Positions 1-5,931 of a stretch of 5,931 nt of DNA are shown here, piece after piece. The stretch comes from Gemmatimonadota bacterium (lineage in GTDB: Bacteria > ARS69), in assembly GCA_021604925.1 (NCBI GenBank), contig BQJX01000209.1, forward strand, positions 1 to 5,931. Reading direction: 5' to 3'. Position 1 is the first letter of the stretch; every line of letters begins with the position of its first letter. Both the position numbers and the translations under genes were made by a program. The notes beneath the pieces were generated by a model. It did not search any database, was not told the origin of the DNA, and saw only the letters and a program-made list of their open reading frames with translations.

Positions 1-627
1 GTTCGTAGCGGTGATCGCGCGGCCTGAATTGGCCACAAACCGTGTGTCAGTGGCCTCGAACTCACCACCGAGCGGAACAAGCACAGCATCCCGAAAATCA
101 TCCCGCCAAGCGTTCCCTGACACAACGCAGCCTCTCAGCGAGATAGATGCCTCGGAAGCCAATATTGCCTCTGTTGCGTTGTCCACGATGTGGCAGTCGA
201 TCAATTCGAGCAATGTGCTCGTGCACCCGTGGAAGACTCCCCGCCCCTCTCCTGTGATCGTGAATCCCTCCAGCCGGACAGGCTCGCCATCCGCATTCGT
301 CAGCAGCACGGTCTCGATTACCGGAAGCGGACCGACTCCCCCATCAAGGATCGTCGATTCCGGCCCGGCGGTCCCAACGATGGTCAGGCCCGGCTTCAGG
401 AACATCACGCTGCGGCGCGTTCCGAAGTTGGTGCACTCTGTCAGGCTGCGCGCTTCCGAGGTCCAAGTCCCCGGCCCTACGAGGATACTGTCTCCGGAGG
501 CGGAAGCATCAATCGCCGCGTTGATCGTGGAGTAGTCCTCTGGAACCTGGAAGGTCGCCGCGTTCGCCCCAGGTGCGATCCCCAGAAACGCCACGCCCCC
601 CCAAAACCACTGCCGAAGTGCCTTCAT
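1..627 (-). CDS. Secreted right-handed parallel beta-helix protein (3' partial)
   Basis: An ATG at 627-625 opens a frame of 209 codons with no stop before the left edge, so only the N-terminal part is seen. Residues 1-23 are a signal peptide: K2 and R5, a hydrophobic core from about W7 to I17, and an A-N-A cleavage site at 21-23. The mature chain begins with the motif VPEDYSTINAAIDASASGD (28-46) followed by PGTW (52-55). This is the common entry motif of exported pectate-lyase-like/PbH1 beta-helix proteins. 'LTIVG...ESTILDGG' (81-97) is the usual next rung. Helix rungs then recur: GFTITG (121-126), CHIVDN (145-150), CVVSGN (167-172), RFVANS (196-201). C145 and C167 are 22 residues apart, one typical rung, so they could stack. 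The start is supported by AGGAG six bases upstream and by the signal peptide. Whether it is an enzyme cannot be told, because catalytic residues and any C-terminal domain would lie beyond the window. Confidence 0.9.
   Translation of the reverse strand, partial: MKALRQWFWGGVAFLGIAPGANAATFQVPEDYSTINAAIDASASGDSILVGPGTWTSEARSLTECTNFGTRRSVMFLKPGLTIVGTAGPESTILDGGVGPLPVIETVLLTNADGEPVRLEGFTITGEGRGVFHGCTSTLLELIDCHIVDNATEAILASEASISLRGCVVSGNAWRDDFRDAVLVPLGGEFEATDTRFVANSGRAITATN
559..627 (-). other. Signal peptide of the second gene
   Basis: Residues 1-23 have a short basic n-region (K2, R5), a hydrophobic stretch containing W7, F8, W9, V12, F14, L15 and I17, and a small-residue c-region ending A21-N22-A23. 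The next residues, A-T-F-Q-V-P, lead straight into the beta-helix motif. This is a Sec-type signal for signal peptidase I. No lipobox cysteine is present, so it is not a lipoprotein signal. Confidence 0.85.
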
Positions 628-633
628 CACAGG

Positions 634-638
634 CTCCT
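634..638 (-). promoter_or_regulatory. Shine-Dalgarno of the second gene
   Basis: On the minus strand AGGAG (638 to 634) is followed by a six-base spacer CCTGTG and then ATG at 627. It lies in the 17-base gap after the TAG of the preceding gene. Position and spacing decide this ATG as the start, and they fit translation from a shared transcript. Confidence 0.8.
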
Positions 639-644
639 GCTTTC

Positions 645-3600
645 CTAGCGGAGAACGACGAGCTTGCGGACCCGCCGATAGGACCGAGTATCCACTCTGA
701 CAAAGTATACACCAGGCGAGACGGCAGCTCCCCGCCCATCCTTCAAGTCCCAACTAAAGGTGTGGCGCCCCCCAGATCGGGGCCCATCGTTCACCTGCCG
801 GACTCTGCGCCCCGCAACGTCGAAGATTGCCAGATCAACCGATTCACTGGCCGAGGCGGGAATGTCGAATCGAATCCGAACACTCTCGCGAGTCGGACTG
901 GGAACGGGAGGGTACAGAAGAAACTGATCGGGAAGATCGAGAGTCGCAGTACTGGGAGGCTCCTGCGCTGTACCGCCATAGCCGGCACTCCTGCTGGCCT
1001 GCTCTCCGCCCCCAGAGTAAGCATTGCCTCCAGACGCGGGCGGGGTAGGCACGGCCGCACAGACACCACAAGTGAGGGCGGGGTCACTGGTCCCCGGCGA
1101 ATCAAGCTGCAACGTGTTCATCATGCGCACCTCGTTCAACGAAGGGATGTTGGCTAGGCTCATCACCGCCCCGTTCTCATTGATCCATGTGTTCACATGG
1201 GCGGAGTCCACTTGACCGAAGCCATTGGGAAACAGACGGTAGTTGATCGTGTTGGCAGCAGCTACCTCGAGACGGTTCTCCCCGCTGCTCGGATTCCCAT
1301 CCACGCCGAAGTGCATTCCCGCGACACCGTTCGCCGGCCCCGATCCGGACTCGACGTTGTACACGGTGTTCTTGTCAAAGTTGTTCTGCCGGATCTTTGA
1401 GATGCCGTTCTCGTTGTCGAGCGGCAGAAGTTTGCGCTTGTGGAACAGGCCAATCCTGTTGCTCCGTACGCAGTTGCACCGTACGGTGACGTCAGAGCTG
1501 TTCACAACGCTCACCCCGAAGCCGCTGGTTCCAACCCAGTTCTGGATGTTGGAGTTCTCCACGATCGTCTTGATCTCGTGGCACATCCACTTGATTCGAA
1601 TTCCCCGACCATTCGAAAGCACGCCCGGATCCCCAGTCCCAACGACGGTTACGTCATTCACGTAGATGTATCCGGGGTTCCACGGGAACTTGGGAGGGCC
1701 TTCACAGTAGCCTTGATTCCCATCAAGAAGAATCCCGCTGTCTACCTGTGCGAACACGGTATCCTGCTCCACCGTCGCGAACGACCCGGACACACGAATG
1801 CCGGTGAGACCGCTGGTAGCAACCAACCCGCCACGCCAGACAGTGTTTTTCCAGATCACGGAGTCCGACCCGATGTCGGTGATCGCCGTGTCCTGGTAGT
1901 GGTGGAAGTGCGACCGCCCCACAGACGCTTGGTCCGCATAGATGAACGCTAGAGGGAATGTGGCGTACCCGAAGTCGGCACCTGAGATCGACGCCCTCGC
2001 CTGGCCACCCCACACTGTAGTGCCGTACCAGTCATCGCCAATACCCGGGTTCTCTGCGGTGGAAGTGAAGACCACGCGCTCGTCTTCCGATGGGCCGCCG
2101 AAATCCGTGTTCAACCGGCCTTGAACCAGAATCTCGACACGATCGCTGACCTCCCCCCACTGAGCGTTCCGCAAGTCAGCACCCGCGAGTGCCTTCACAC
2201 GCGTGGGACCGTCCAGGTTCCACTCGAATCCCTCTTTCAACCGCGTGTCCTGAGGGACGTAGATGTCAGCAGCTGAACTAGCGTCGAATCCGCAGTGAAA
2301 GATGTCCCCGCTGAGCGAGTCGACCGTCACCGCATGAACCGGACCATCGAAGTCCACGTACTTGAAACTGCTCACCGCGTCCCCGTCCTCACCATCAAGA
2401 AAACGAACGCCATCCCACGAGAGGTCATTGCCTCCGGCCCCGGTGACCAGGATGCGGCTCCCGCTGTCACCTTCCGCGAGGATCGGGCCGTCCGCACGAA
2501 TCTCGATGCCCTGTCCTTCCTCGATGTTTACGGTGGTTGCGGCGGCGATCCTCAACGTCCCAGAGGGTGCTACGAAGAAATCGACGGGGAGAATCCGACC
2601 TGTCCAAAAGGCATTGTCCCAGGTCGTCGTCCCGCCCTTCGGCGCCACGTACACGACCTTCTCGCTGTTGGCGTCGAGCGGAAACGTGATTCCCGTGTTC
2701 TGGTGCCAGTCCGTCACGTTCGGGTCCGGGAGGCTCAGTCCGGCCACCGCATGGCTGATGGTGCCCGTCGATGTGGCCAGGCCGTCTTTCGACAGCAGCC
2801 ACACTCCGTACCAAGCACCCGGGCCCGCGCCGGGATCGTCCGACTTCAGCGTGCCGTTCAGGGTAAGCTGAACCCCATTGGGCACGATCAACTCCACGCG
2901 CTTCGTGTCCACACCCTCCACACTCGCGTGACCGGAGTCCGCTGCCGCGAAACCGAGCTGCAGTCCGGCCGGCACCGTGAGGCTGCTGGCGAGCACCTGG
3001 TCCTGATTCACGCCCACGTCCGTCCAGTTGTTGGCGAACGCGACCTGAGAATCCAGAGTGGCTAGGTCTGACCCTGCGAGCGTCGCCTTCTCCAGCGCCA
3101 CGCCGACTCGAGCGTCCCGAATCTCCGATCCGAGCGGAAACACCTTCCCGATAGCAGGCGTTCGAACTCCAAACCAGCGCGACGCGCCGGTCGGATCAGT
3201 CGAACGGAGCGAGCTGCCTTGCAGAAGGGCGATTGTCGCTGTGCCGGTCAGAATCAACTCGACGAGGTCGTCGTCGATCCCCGGAGGGCCGCTCGGGCTC
3301 TCGTCCTGGGGCGCGAAACCAAGCCGGAACTCCGCGGGCACAACCAGGTTACCAGTGAGCTCCTGATCCCGATTGGTGCTCACCCAGTTGTGACAGCTCG
3401 TGAACGTGACGTTCGTGACGGCCGCTTGAAGGTCGGTCGGAAGCGGGCCCTCTACGGCCAGCCCAGCGCGCGCGTTCGCGATCTCGGCGGCTCCGGTCGC
3501 GGTCACCTGGCCCGCGCTGCTCACGCGTACACCGAACCAGTCATCCACGTCGCTGCCGCCCGGAACGTCGGAGCGAAGTGAACTCCCGGCCCCAAGCGTC

Positions 3601-5931
3601 AAAGTGAGGGAGGACGGCACGACAAGCTCCACCCGGTTCAGGACTTGGCCCGGGCCGGCCGCTTCCTTCTTGGCCGTGAAGCCCATTCGGAAGTTCATCG
3701 GTAGCGTGAGACTCGTTGCAAGTACATGGTCGCGATCCAGGCTTAGGTCGACCCAGTTCCCGTTACCTCCCGTCAAGCTCTGAACAGCATTCAGGTCCGG
3801 CATGGTAGAGCTCTCGAGCGCGATCCCACTGCGCGCGTCGGCGATCTGCGCCCCGACTCCGATCGTCCCGATCTGGGTCGAGAAGTCGGCCACTCGCACC
3901 CCATACCAGTCCGCCTGGGTTCCCCCAGAGGGGGCGTCCGAACAGAGCCGGGCGTCGTCTCCAAGGGAAAGCGCGTCCGGCCCGGATAGCTCAAGTTCGA
4001 CGCGTCCGTCATCGACGCCGTCAGGATCCGCACTACTGCCCTCGGACCTGAATCCCACGACCATTCCGGCTGGAACATCGAAGTCCGTCACCGCGTAGTC
4101 GCGCGCAAGTGAGACGTCCACAGTGTTTTCAAGCGCCGTTGTGACGGCGTCGATCGCGTTGAGATGCGCGGTCGTTGGTGCCACCGCACCATCGAGAACC
4201 ACGGCTGCCCTGGCGTCTCGAATCACGACGCCCGAGCCGGCGGCAATGTCGTTTGGATCCTCAAGCACGACTCCATACCACGTCGAGGCCCCAATGACGG
4301 CCGGGTCATCAGACAGCAACACCGCACCGTCTCCCAGAGACAGCGTGTTCCCTGCGGCTACCCGCAGCTCCACCCGCGCCGGATCCAGTTCCTCTGCCAT
4401 CCCCGGTGAAGGGCCGGGGGCGAATCCAACCTTCATGTTGGCAGGCACCGTGAGCGCGGCAGTCAGTTCGTAGTCCCTGGCGAAACCGAGGCTCACGTAG
4501 TTGTCCACGGCCGGCGCCGAGGCCAGGACCGCCGCGGGGCTTGGAATCAGACTGAACCCGTCGAGAGAGACGGCCGTCCGCGCGTGCCGAATCACGGCGC
4601 CGCTGATGTCCAGAGTCGTCGCGGTGTCGGTGAGGCGGATCCCATACCACTCCCCGGGGGAGGCAGTGCCTGTCACATCCTCGATCGCGATGGATGCGGG
4701 CGCGCCGGTCAACTGCAGCGACCCTTCGACGATCAACTCGATTCTGGCCTCGTCGACCCCGCCGGTCGATGGCGTCCCGGCTCCGTCCACGCCAATCGTC
4801 ATGGGCTGCGAGAACGTCCAAGCTTCACCGGGCGGAATGACCGTGTCGTTTCTGAGGAAAACCTCCCTCCCGGAAAGGTTCTGGAACGAGACCGATGACA
4901 TCGACACTCGCTGCTCTTGTCCCTCGAATGTGATCCCGTCGATCGCTCGATCGATGACAACGTTGTCAATGGTGGACATGCTTGATGTCGCATCGCCGAC
5001 AAAGCGAATACCGTTCCACTCTCCGCCAGTCGTCTTCCGGGTCGAAGTAAACGTCACCGGTTCTCCAGCGACATCGCCAACGATGATTGAGCCCGCGACG
5101 TTCAAGCCCACAGTGCCAGTCATCGGGACCTCATTGTCGGGGCCGATTCCGTAGGGAGCCTGAAAGAACACTGTCGTGCCCGCCGCTATCGTGAGCTGCG
5201 CGCCAGCGGCGACCGTGACGTCTGAGTTCACCAGCACGTTTCCGGACCAAGATTCGTTCGCAACTATGTTTGGGTCGATCACGCGACCTTCCGACACCAT
5301 GACGGACGTCTTCGCCCCACCCGGGTCGGCCATGTACTCAGTCCAAACCGCGTGCAAGATATCGTTGCCGCCTATCGCCAAGGATGCATATGCGGCTGCT
5401 CGCTCCACGCTCAGGTCGGCCGCTGAGATGGGCATCTCGTATCCCCACTCGTCCGCCATGCCCGTCGCATCATTGGTGCTGTAGTAGACTTGGCGATCGC
5501 TATTCTGCCAAAAGGCGTCCATCTGCGCTCGGGGCAGTCCTGGCACCTCATCATCCCAGACATCGTAAGAGTCGTTTTCCGAACCAGTAACCACGTTCCC
5601 AAGGCGCCCATATATCAGATGAACCCAATGATCCGAATCCGCAGCTGCCGACGGGTCGACGTTGGAGTCGTACTCAACTTCCGTGGGAGTCTTGGAGGCA
5701 ATGTAGAACGCAGCATCTTTCGAAGTCCCGTTGAGTTGGAACCGCCGAACGAGCACGTCGTTGTCTTTGGAGGGAGTCGTGGGATGTCCATATGGGGTCG
5801 CAATCTTGAAGAACAGATGTGCAGTCGGCCCTGTACTAGGCTCATTGGATACCGCAATCGCCCCTGACGGTTGAGCACCCATCCAGAAGTCTTGAGTTGT
5901 ATGGGAGTAGGATGGTGGCATCTGCTGACCG
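645..5931 (-). CDS. Giant secreted propeller/beta-helix repeat protein with FlgD-Ig/T9SS-type C-terminal domain (5' partial)
   Basis: The frame is open from the right edge to a TAG stop at 647-645. The first Met (5921-5919) starts 1758 residues, but the frame continues upstream of it (Gly-Gln-Gln before Met), no Shine-Dalgarno is visible in the 10 bases available, and no signal peptide follows. The true start therefore probably lies outside the window. From that Met: residues 1-215 look like the last blades of a sialidase/BNR-like propeller; 222-1340 are a periodic strand-rich array with W-x-G anchors about every 123 residues; 1341-1605 resemble PbH1 parallel beta-helix rungs; 1622-1663 are a low-complexity linker; 1668-1758 are a FlgD-Ig/T9SS-like C-terminal domain. 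I recognise no catalytic site. Such architectures are typical of exported or surface-anchored proteins used for adhesion or polysaccharide contact, but the role here is inference. The next gene follows after 17 bases. Reading frame and general class are secure; function is unknown. Confidence 0.93.
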   Translation of the reverse strand, partial: GQQMPPSYSHTTQDFWMGAQPSGAIAVSNEPSTGPTAHLFFKIATPYGHPTTPSKDNDVLVRRFQLNGTSKDAAFYIASKTPTEVEYDSNVDPSAAADSDHWVHLIYGRLGNVVTGSENDSYDVWDDEVPGLPRAQMDAFWQNSDRQVYYSTNDATGMADEWGYEMPISAADLSVERAAAYASLAIGGNDILHAVWTEYMADPGGAKTSVMVSEGRVIDPNIVANESWSGNVLVNSDVTVAAGAQLTIAAGTTVFFQAPYGIGPDNEVPMTGTVGLNVAGSIIVGDVAGEPVTFTSTRKTTGGEWNGIRFVGDATSSMSTIDNVVIDRAIDGITFEGQEQRVSMSSVSFQNLSGREVFLRNDTVIPPGEAWTFSQPMTIGVDGAGTPSTGGVDEARIELIVEGSLQLTGAPASIAIEDVTGTASPGEWYGIRLTDTATTLDISGAVIRHARTAVSLDGFSLIPSPAAVLASAPAVDNYVSLGFARDYELTAALTVPANMKVGFAPGPSPGMAEELDPARVELRVAAGNTLSLGDGAVLLSDDPAVIGASTWYGVVLEDPNDIAAGSGVVIRDARAAVVLDGAVAPTTAHLNAIDAVTTALENTVDVSLARDYAVTDFDVPAGMVVGFRSEGSSADPDGVDDGRVELELSGPDALSLGDDARLCSDAPSGGTQADWYGVRVADFSTQIGTIGVGAQIADARSGIALESSTMPDLNAVQSLTGGNGNWVDLSLDRDHVLATSLTLPMNFRMGFTAKKEAAGPGQVLNRVELVVPSSLTLTLGAGSSLRSDVPGGSDVDDWFGVRVSSAGQVTATGAAEIANARAGLAVEGPLPTDLQAAVTNVTFTSCHNWVSTNRDQELTGNLVVPAEFRLGFAPQDESPSGPPGIDDDLVELILTGTATIALLQGSSLRSTDPTGASRWFGVRTPAIGKVFPLGSEIRDARVGVALEKATLAGSDLATLDSQVAFANNWTDVGVNQDQVLASSLTVPAGLQLGFAAADSGHASVEGVDTKRVELIVPNGVQLTLNGTLKSDDPGAGPGAWYGVWLLSKDGLATSTGTISHAVAGLSLPDPNVTDWHQNTGITFPLDANSEKVVYVAPKGGTTTWDNAFWTGRILPVDFFVAPSGTLRIAAATTVNIEEGQGIEIRADGPILAEGDSGSRILVTGAGGNDLSWDGVRFLDGEDGDAVSSFKYVDFDGPVHAVTVDSLSGDIFHCGFDASSAADIYVPQDTRLKEGFEWNLDGPTRVKALAGADLRNAQWGEVSDRVEILVQGRLNTDFGGPSEDERVVFTSTAENPGIGDDWYGTTVWGGQARASISGADFGYATFPLAFIYADQASVGRSHFHHYQDTAITDIGSDSVIWKNTVWRGGLVATSGLTGIRVSGSFATVEQDTVFAQVDSGILLDGNQGYCEGPPKFPWNPGYIYVNDVTVVGTGDPGVLSNGRGIRIKWMCHEIKTIVENSNIQNWVGTSGFGVSVVNSSDVTVRCNCVRSNRIGLFHKRKLLPLDNENGISKIRQNNFDKNTVYNVESGSGPANGVAGMHFGVDGNPSSGENRLEVAAANTINYRLFPNGFGQVDSAHVNTWINENGAVMSLANIPSLNEVRMMNTLQLDSPGTSDPALTCGVCAAVPTPPASGGNAYSGGGEQASRSAGYGGTAQEPPSTATLDLPDQFLLYPPVPSPTRESVRIRFDIPASASESVDLAIFDVAGRRVRQVNDGPRSGGRHTFSWDLKDGRGAAVSPGVYFVRVDTRSYRRVRKLVVLR
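648..920 (-). other. FlgD-Ig / T9SS-type C-terminal domain (within the large gene)
   Basis: Residues 1668-1758 follow the family pattern step by step: 'LYPPVPSPTRESVRIRFDIP' (1669-1688, the 'yPNPf...t.I.f.lp' region); 'VDLAIFDVAGRRVRQV' (1695-1710); 'GGRHTFSWDLKDGRG' (1717-1731, the 'G.h...WdgrD..G' region); 'SPGVYFVRVDT' (1735-1745); and a basic-hydrophobic end 'VRKLVVLR' (1751-1758). Length and end position fit the FlgD Ig-like/TIGR04183-like domains found at the C-terminus of secreted proteins in Bacteroidota and allied phyla. In type IX secretion systems such domains direct secretion and surface attachment. Whether this host has that system cannot be seen here. Confidence 0.85.
933..1058 (-). 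other. Low-complexity Gly/Pro/Ser linker (within the large gene)
   Basis: Residues about 1622-1663 are rich in Gly, Ser, Ala and Pro (for example 'PTPPASGGNAYSGGGEQAS'). They have few hydrophobics and sit between the beta-helix and the C-terminal domain. A flexible spacer of this kind is usual just before C-terminal sorting or anchoring domains. A C-x-x-C pair (C1618, C1621) lies directly before it. Confidence 0.65.
1107..1901 (-). other. Irregular PbH1-type parallel beta-helix region (within the large gene)
   Basis: Residues about 1341-1605 change from the 123-residue repeat to short irregular rungs: 'AITDIGSDSVIWKNTVW' (1346-1362), 'GIRVSGSFATVEQDTVF' (1374-1390), 'SGILLDGN' (1395-1402), 'VNDVTVVGTG' (1421-1430), 'GRGIRIKW' (1438-1445), 'TIVENSNIQNW' (1452-1462), 'GVSVVNSSDVTVRCNCVRSN' (1469-1488), 'GISKIRQNNFDKNTVYNV' (1506-1523). 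Alternating hydrophobics with Asn/Asp/Gly turns are the hallmark of NosD/PbH1 helices. The stretch ending 'GENRL...INYRLFPNGFG' (1547-1569) resembles the closing rung of such helices. No catalytic triad or metal site is evident. Confidence 0.7.
1902..5258 (-). repeat. Long-period protein repeat array, W-x-G anchors about every 123 residues (within the large gene)
   Basis: Nine anchors of the form W-x-G occur at residues 302 (WNG), 425, 548, 672 (WYG), 795, 916 (WFG), 1037 (WYG), 1169 (WDG) and 1298 (WYG). The intervals are 123, 123, 124, 123, 121, 121, 132 and 129. The six middle units (about 348-1086, bases 2664-4880) share one consensus: an R/Q-D motif at 357, 482, 607, 730, 851 and 973 (the first is R-N-D); L-x-V-P-A; G-F; a variable Gly/Pro/Asp loop; (R/L)-(V/I)-E-L at 393, 516, 640, 763, 886 and 1008; L-R-S-D-D-P; W-Y/F-G-V-R; and a hydrophobic I-R-D-A-R-x-G-V-A-L-like strand pair. 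The copies are clearly homologous as protein. Their DNA, compared by eye around the W-x-G codons, has diverged, so this is an old expansion and not a recent DNA repeat. The likely fold is a beta-solenoid, inferred from the strand pattern and from 'GD-W-x-G-I/V-R-F'-like motifs known in parallel beta-helix proteins. Confidence 0.85.
5277..5921 (-). other. BNR/sialidase-like beta-propeller remnant (domain within the large gene)
   Basis: Residues 1-215 contain blade-like patterns: 'TAHLFFKIA' (33-41), 'DHWVHLIYG' (97-105), 'RQVYYSTN' (143-150) with 'EMPIS' (162-166), then 'LAIGGNDILHAVWTEY' (181-196) and 'KTSVMVSEGRVI' (204-215). The order 'VYYSTN... W...PIS... LAIGGN-HAVW' matches the usual exo-sialidase/BNR-like blade, where a solvent-exposed loop is followed by 'xxHVVW'. 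No complete Asp-box is visible. More blades probably lie upstream, outside the window. The assignment rests on pattern recognition only. Confidence 0.6.

Noticed and set aside
11..535. Plus-strand open frame of 174 codons at the left edge
   Set aside because: The minus strand here encodes a signal peptide and beta-helix motifs in frame with a good RBS. The plus-strand frame is its antisense shadow.
766..783. GC-rich inverted repeat (gcccc...ggggc) resembling a terminator stem
   Set aside because: It lies within the C-terminal domain coding sequence, has a short stem, and is not followed by a T-run on either strand.
2295..3065. Plus-strand open frame of 256 codons
   Set aside because: It lies wholly inside the large minus-strand gene, has a biased Arg/His/Pro-rich translation with no domain pattern, and its existence is explained by high-GC antisense codon bias.
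2664..4880. DNA-level tandem repeat or CRISPR-like array
   Set aside because: The periodicity (about 369 bases) is in the protein. By eye, bases around the shared W-x-G codons differ between units, and no short identical direct repeats with spacers occur.
4501..5154. Plus-strand open frame of 217 codons
   Set aside because: It is antisense to the repeat array and has a Ser/Pro/Thr-rich composition without recognisable motifs. It is a shadow frame.
5919..5921. Met codon as the true start of the large gene
   Set aside because: The frame is open upstream to the edge, the preceding bases show no Shine-Dalgarno, and no signal peptide follows although the protein is clearly of the exported type.

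Overview
The window holds two genes, both read on the minus strand. Each is cut by one edge of the window. About 99% of the sequence is coding. GC is about 60% in the few lines I counted. There are no RNA genes, mobile elements, CRISPR arrays or defence genes. The host looks like a high-GC bacterium of the FCB side of the tree or a related uncultivated lineage (Eisenbacteria-like, Krumholzibacteria-like or Gemmatimonadota-like). The basis is the kind of protein: a very large surface protein built of beta-propeller and beta-helix modules and ending in a FlgD-Ig/T9SS-type C-terminal domain. This placement is an inference, because no marker gene is present.

Region 1 (5931 down to 645) is the C-terminal part of a giant secreted protein, open through the right edge. 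Residue numbers in this annotation count from the Met codon at 5921-5919, which is probably internal. In order the protein shows: the end of a sialidase/BNR-like beta-propeller (about residues 1-215); a strand-rich entry segment followed by a periodic array with nine W-x-G anchors about 123 residues apart (about 222-1340); an irregular parallel beta-helix region of PbH1 type (about 1341-1605); a Gly/Pro/Ser-rich linker (about 1622-1663); and the C-terminal domain (about 1668-1758).

Region 2 (644 to 628) is a 17-base gap carrying a good Shine-Dalgarno for the next gene and no room for a terminator, so the two genes are probably co-transcribed.

Region 3 (627 down to 1) is the start of a second exported protein. 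It has a clear signal peptide, a 'VPxDYxTIxxAIDAAxxGD' beta-helix entry motif and PbH1 rungs, and it runs off the left edge.

Together the genes look like a small operon for large extracellular or cell-surface beta-helical proteins, perhaps for adhesion or polysaccharide contact. I could assign no catalytic function to either. The strongest novelty candidate is the long, regular array of about 123 residues in the first protein, which also shows a second layer of internal duplication.
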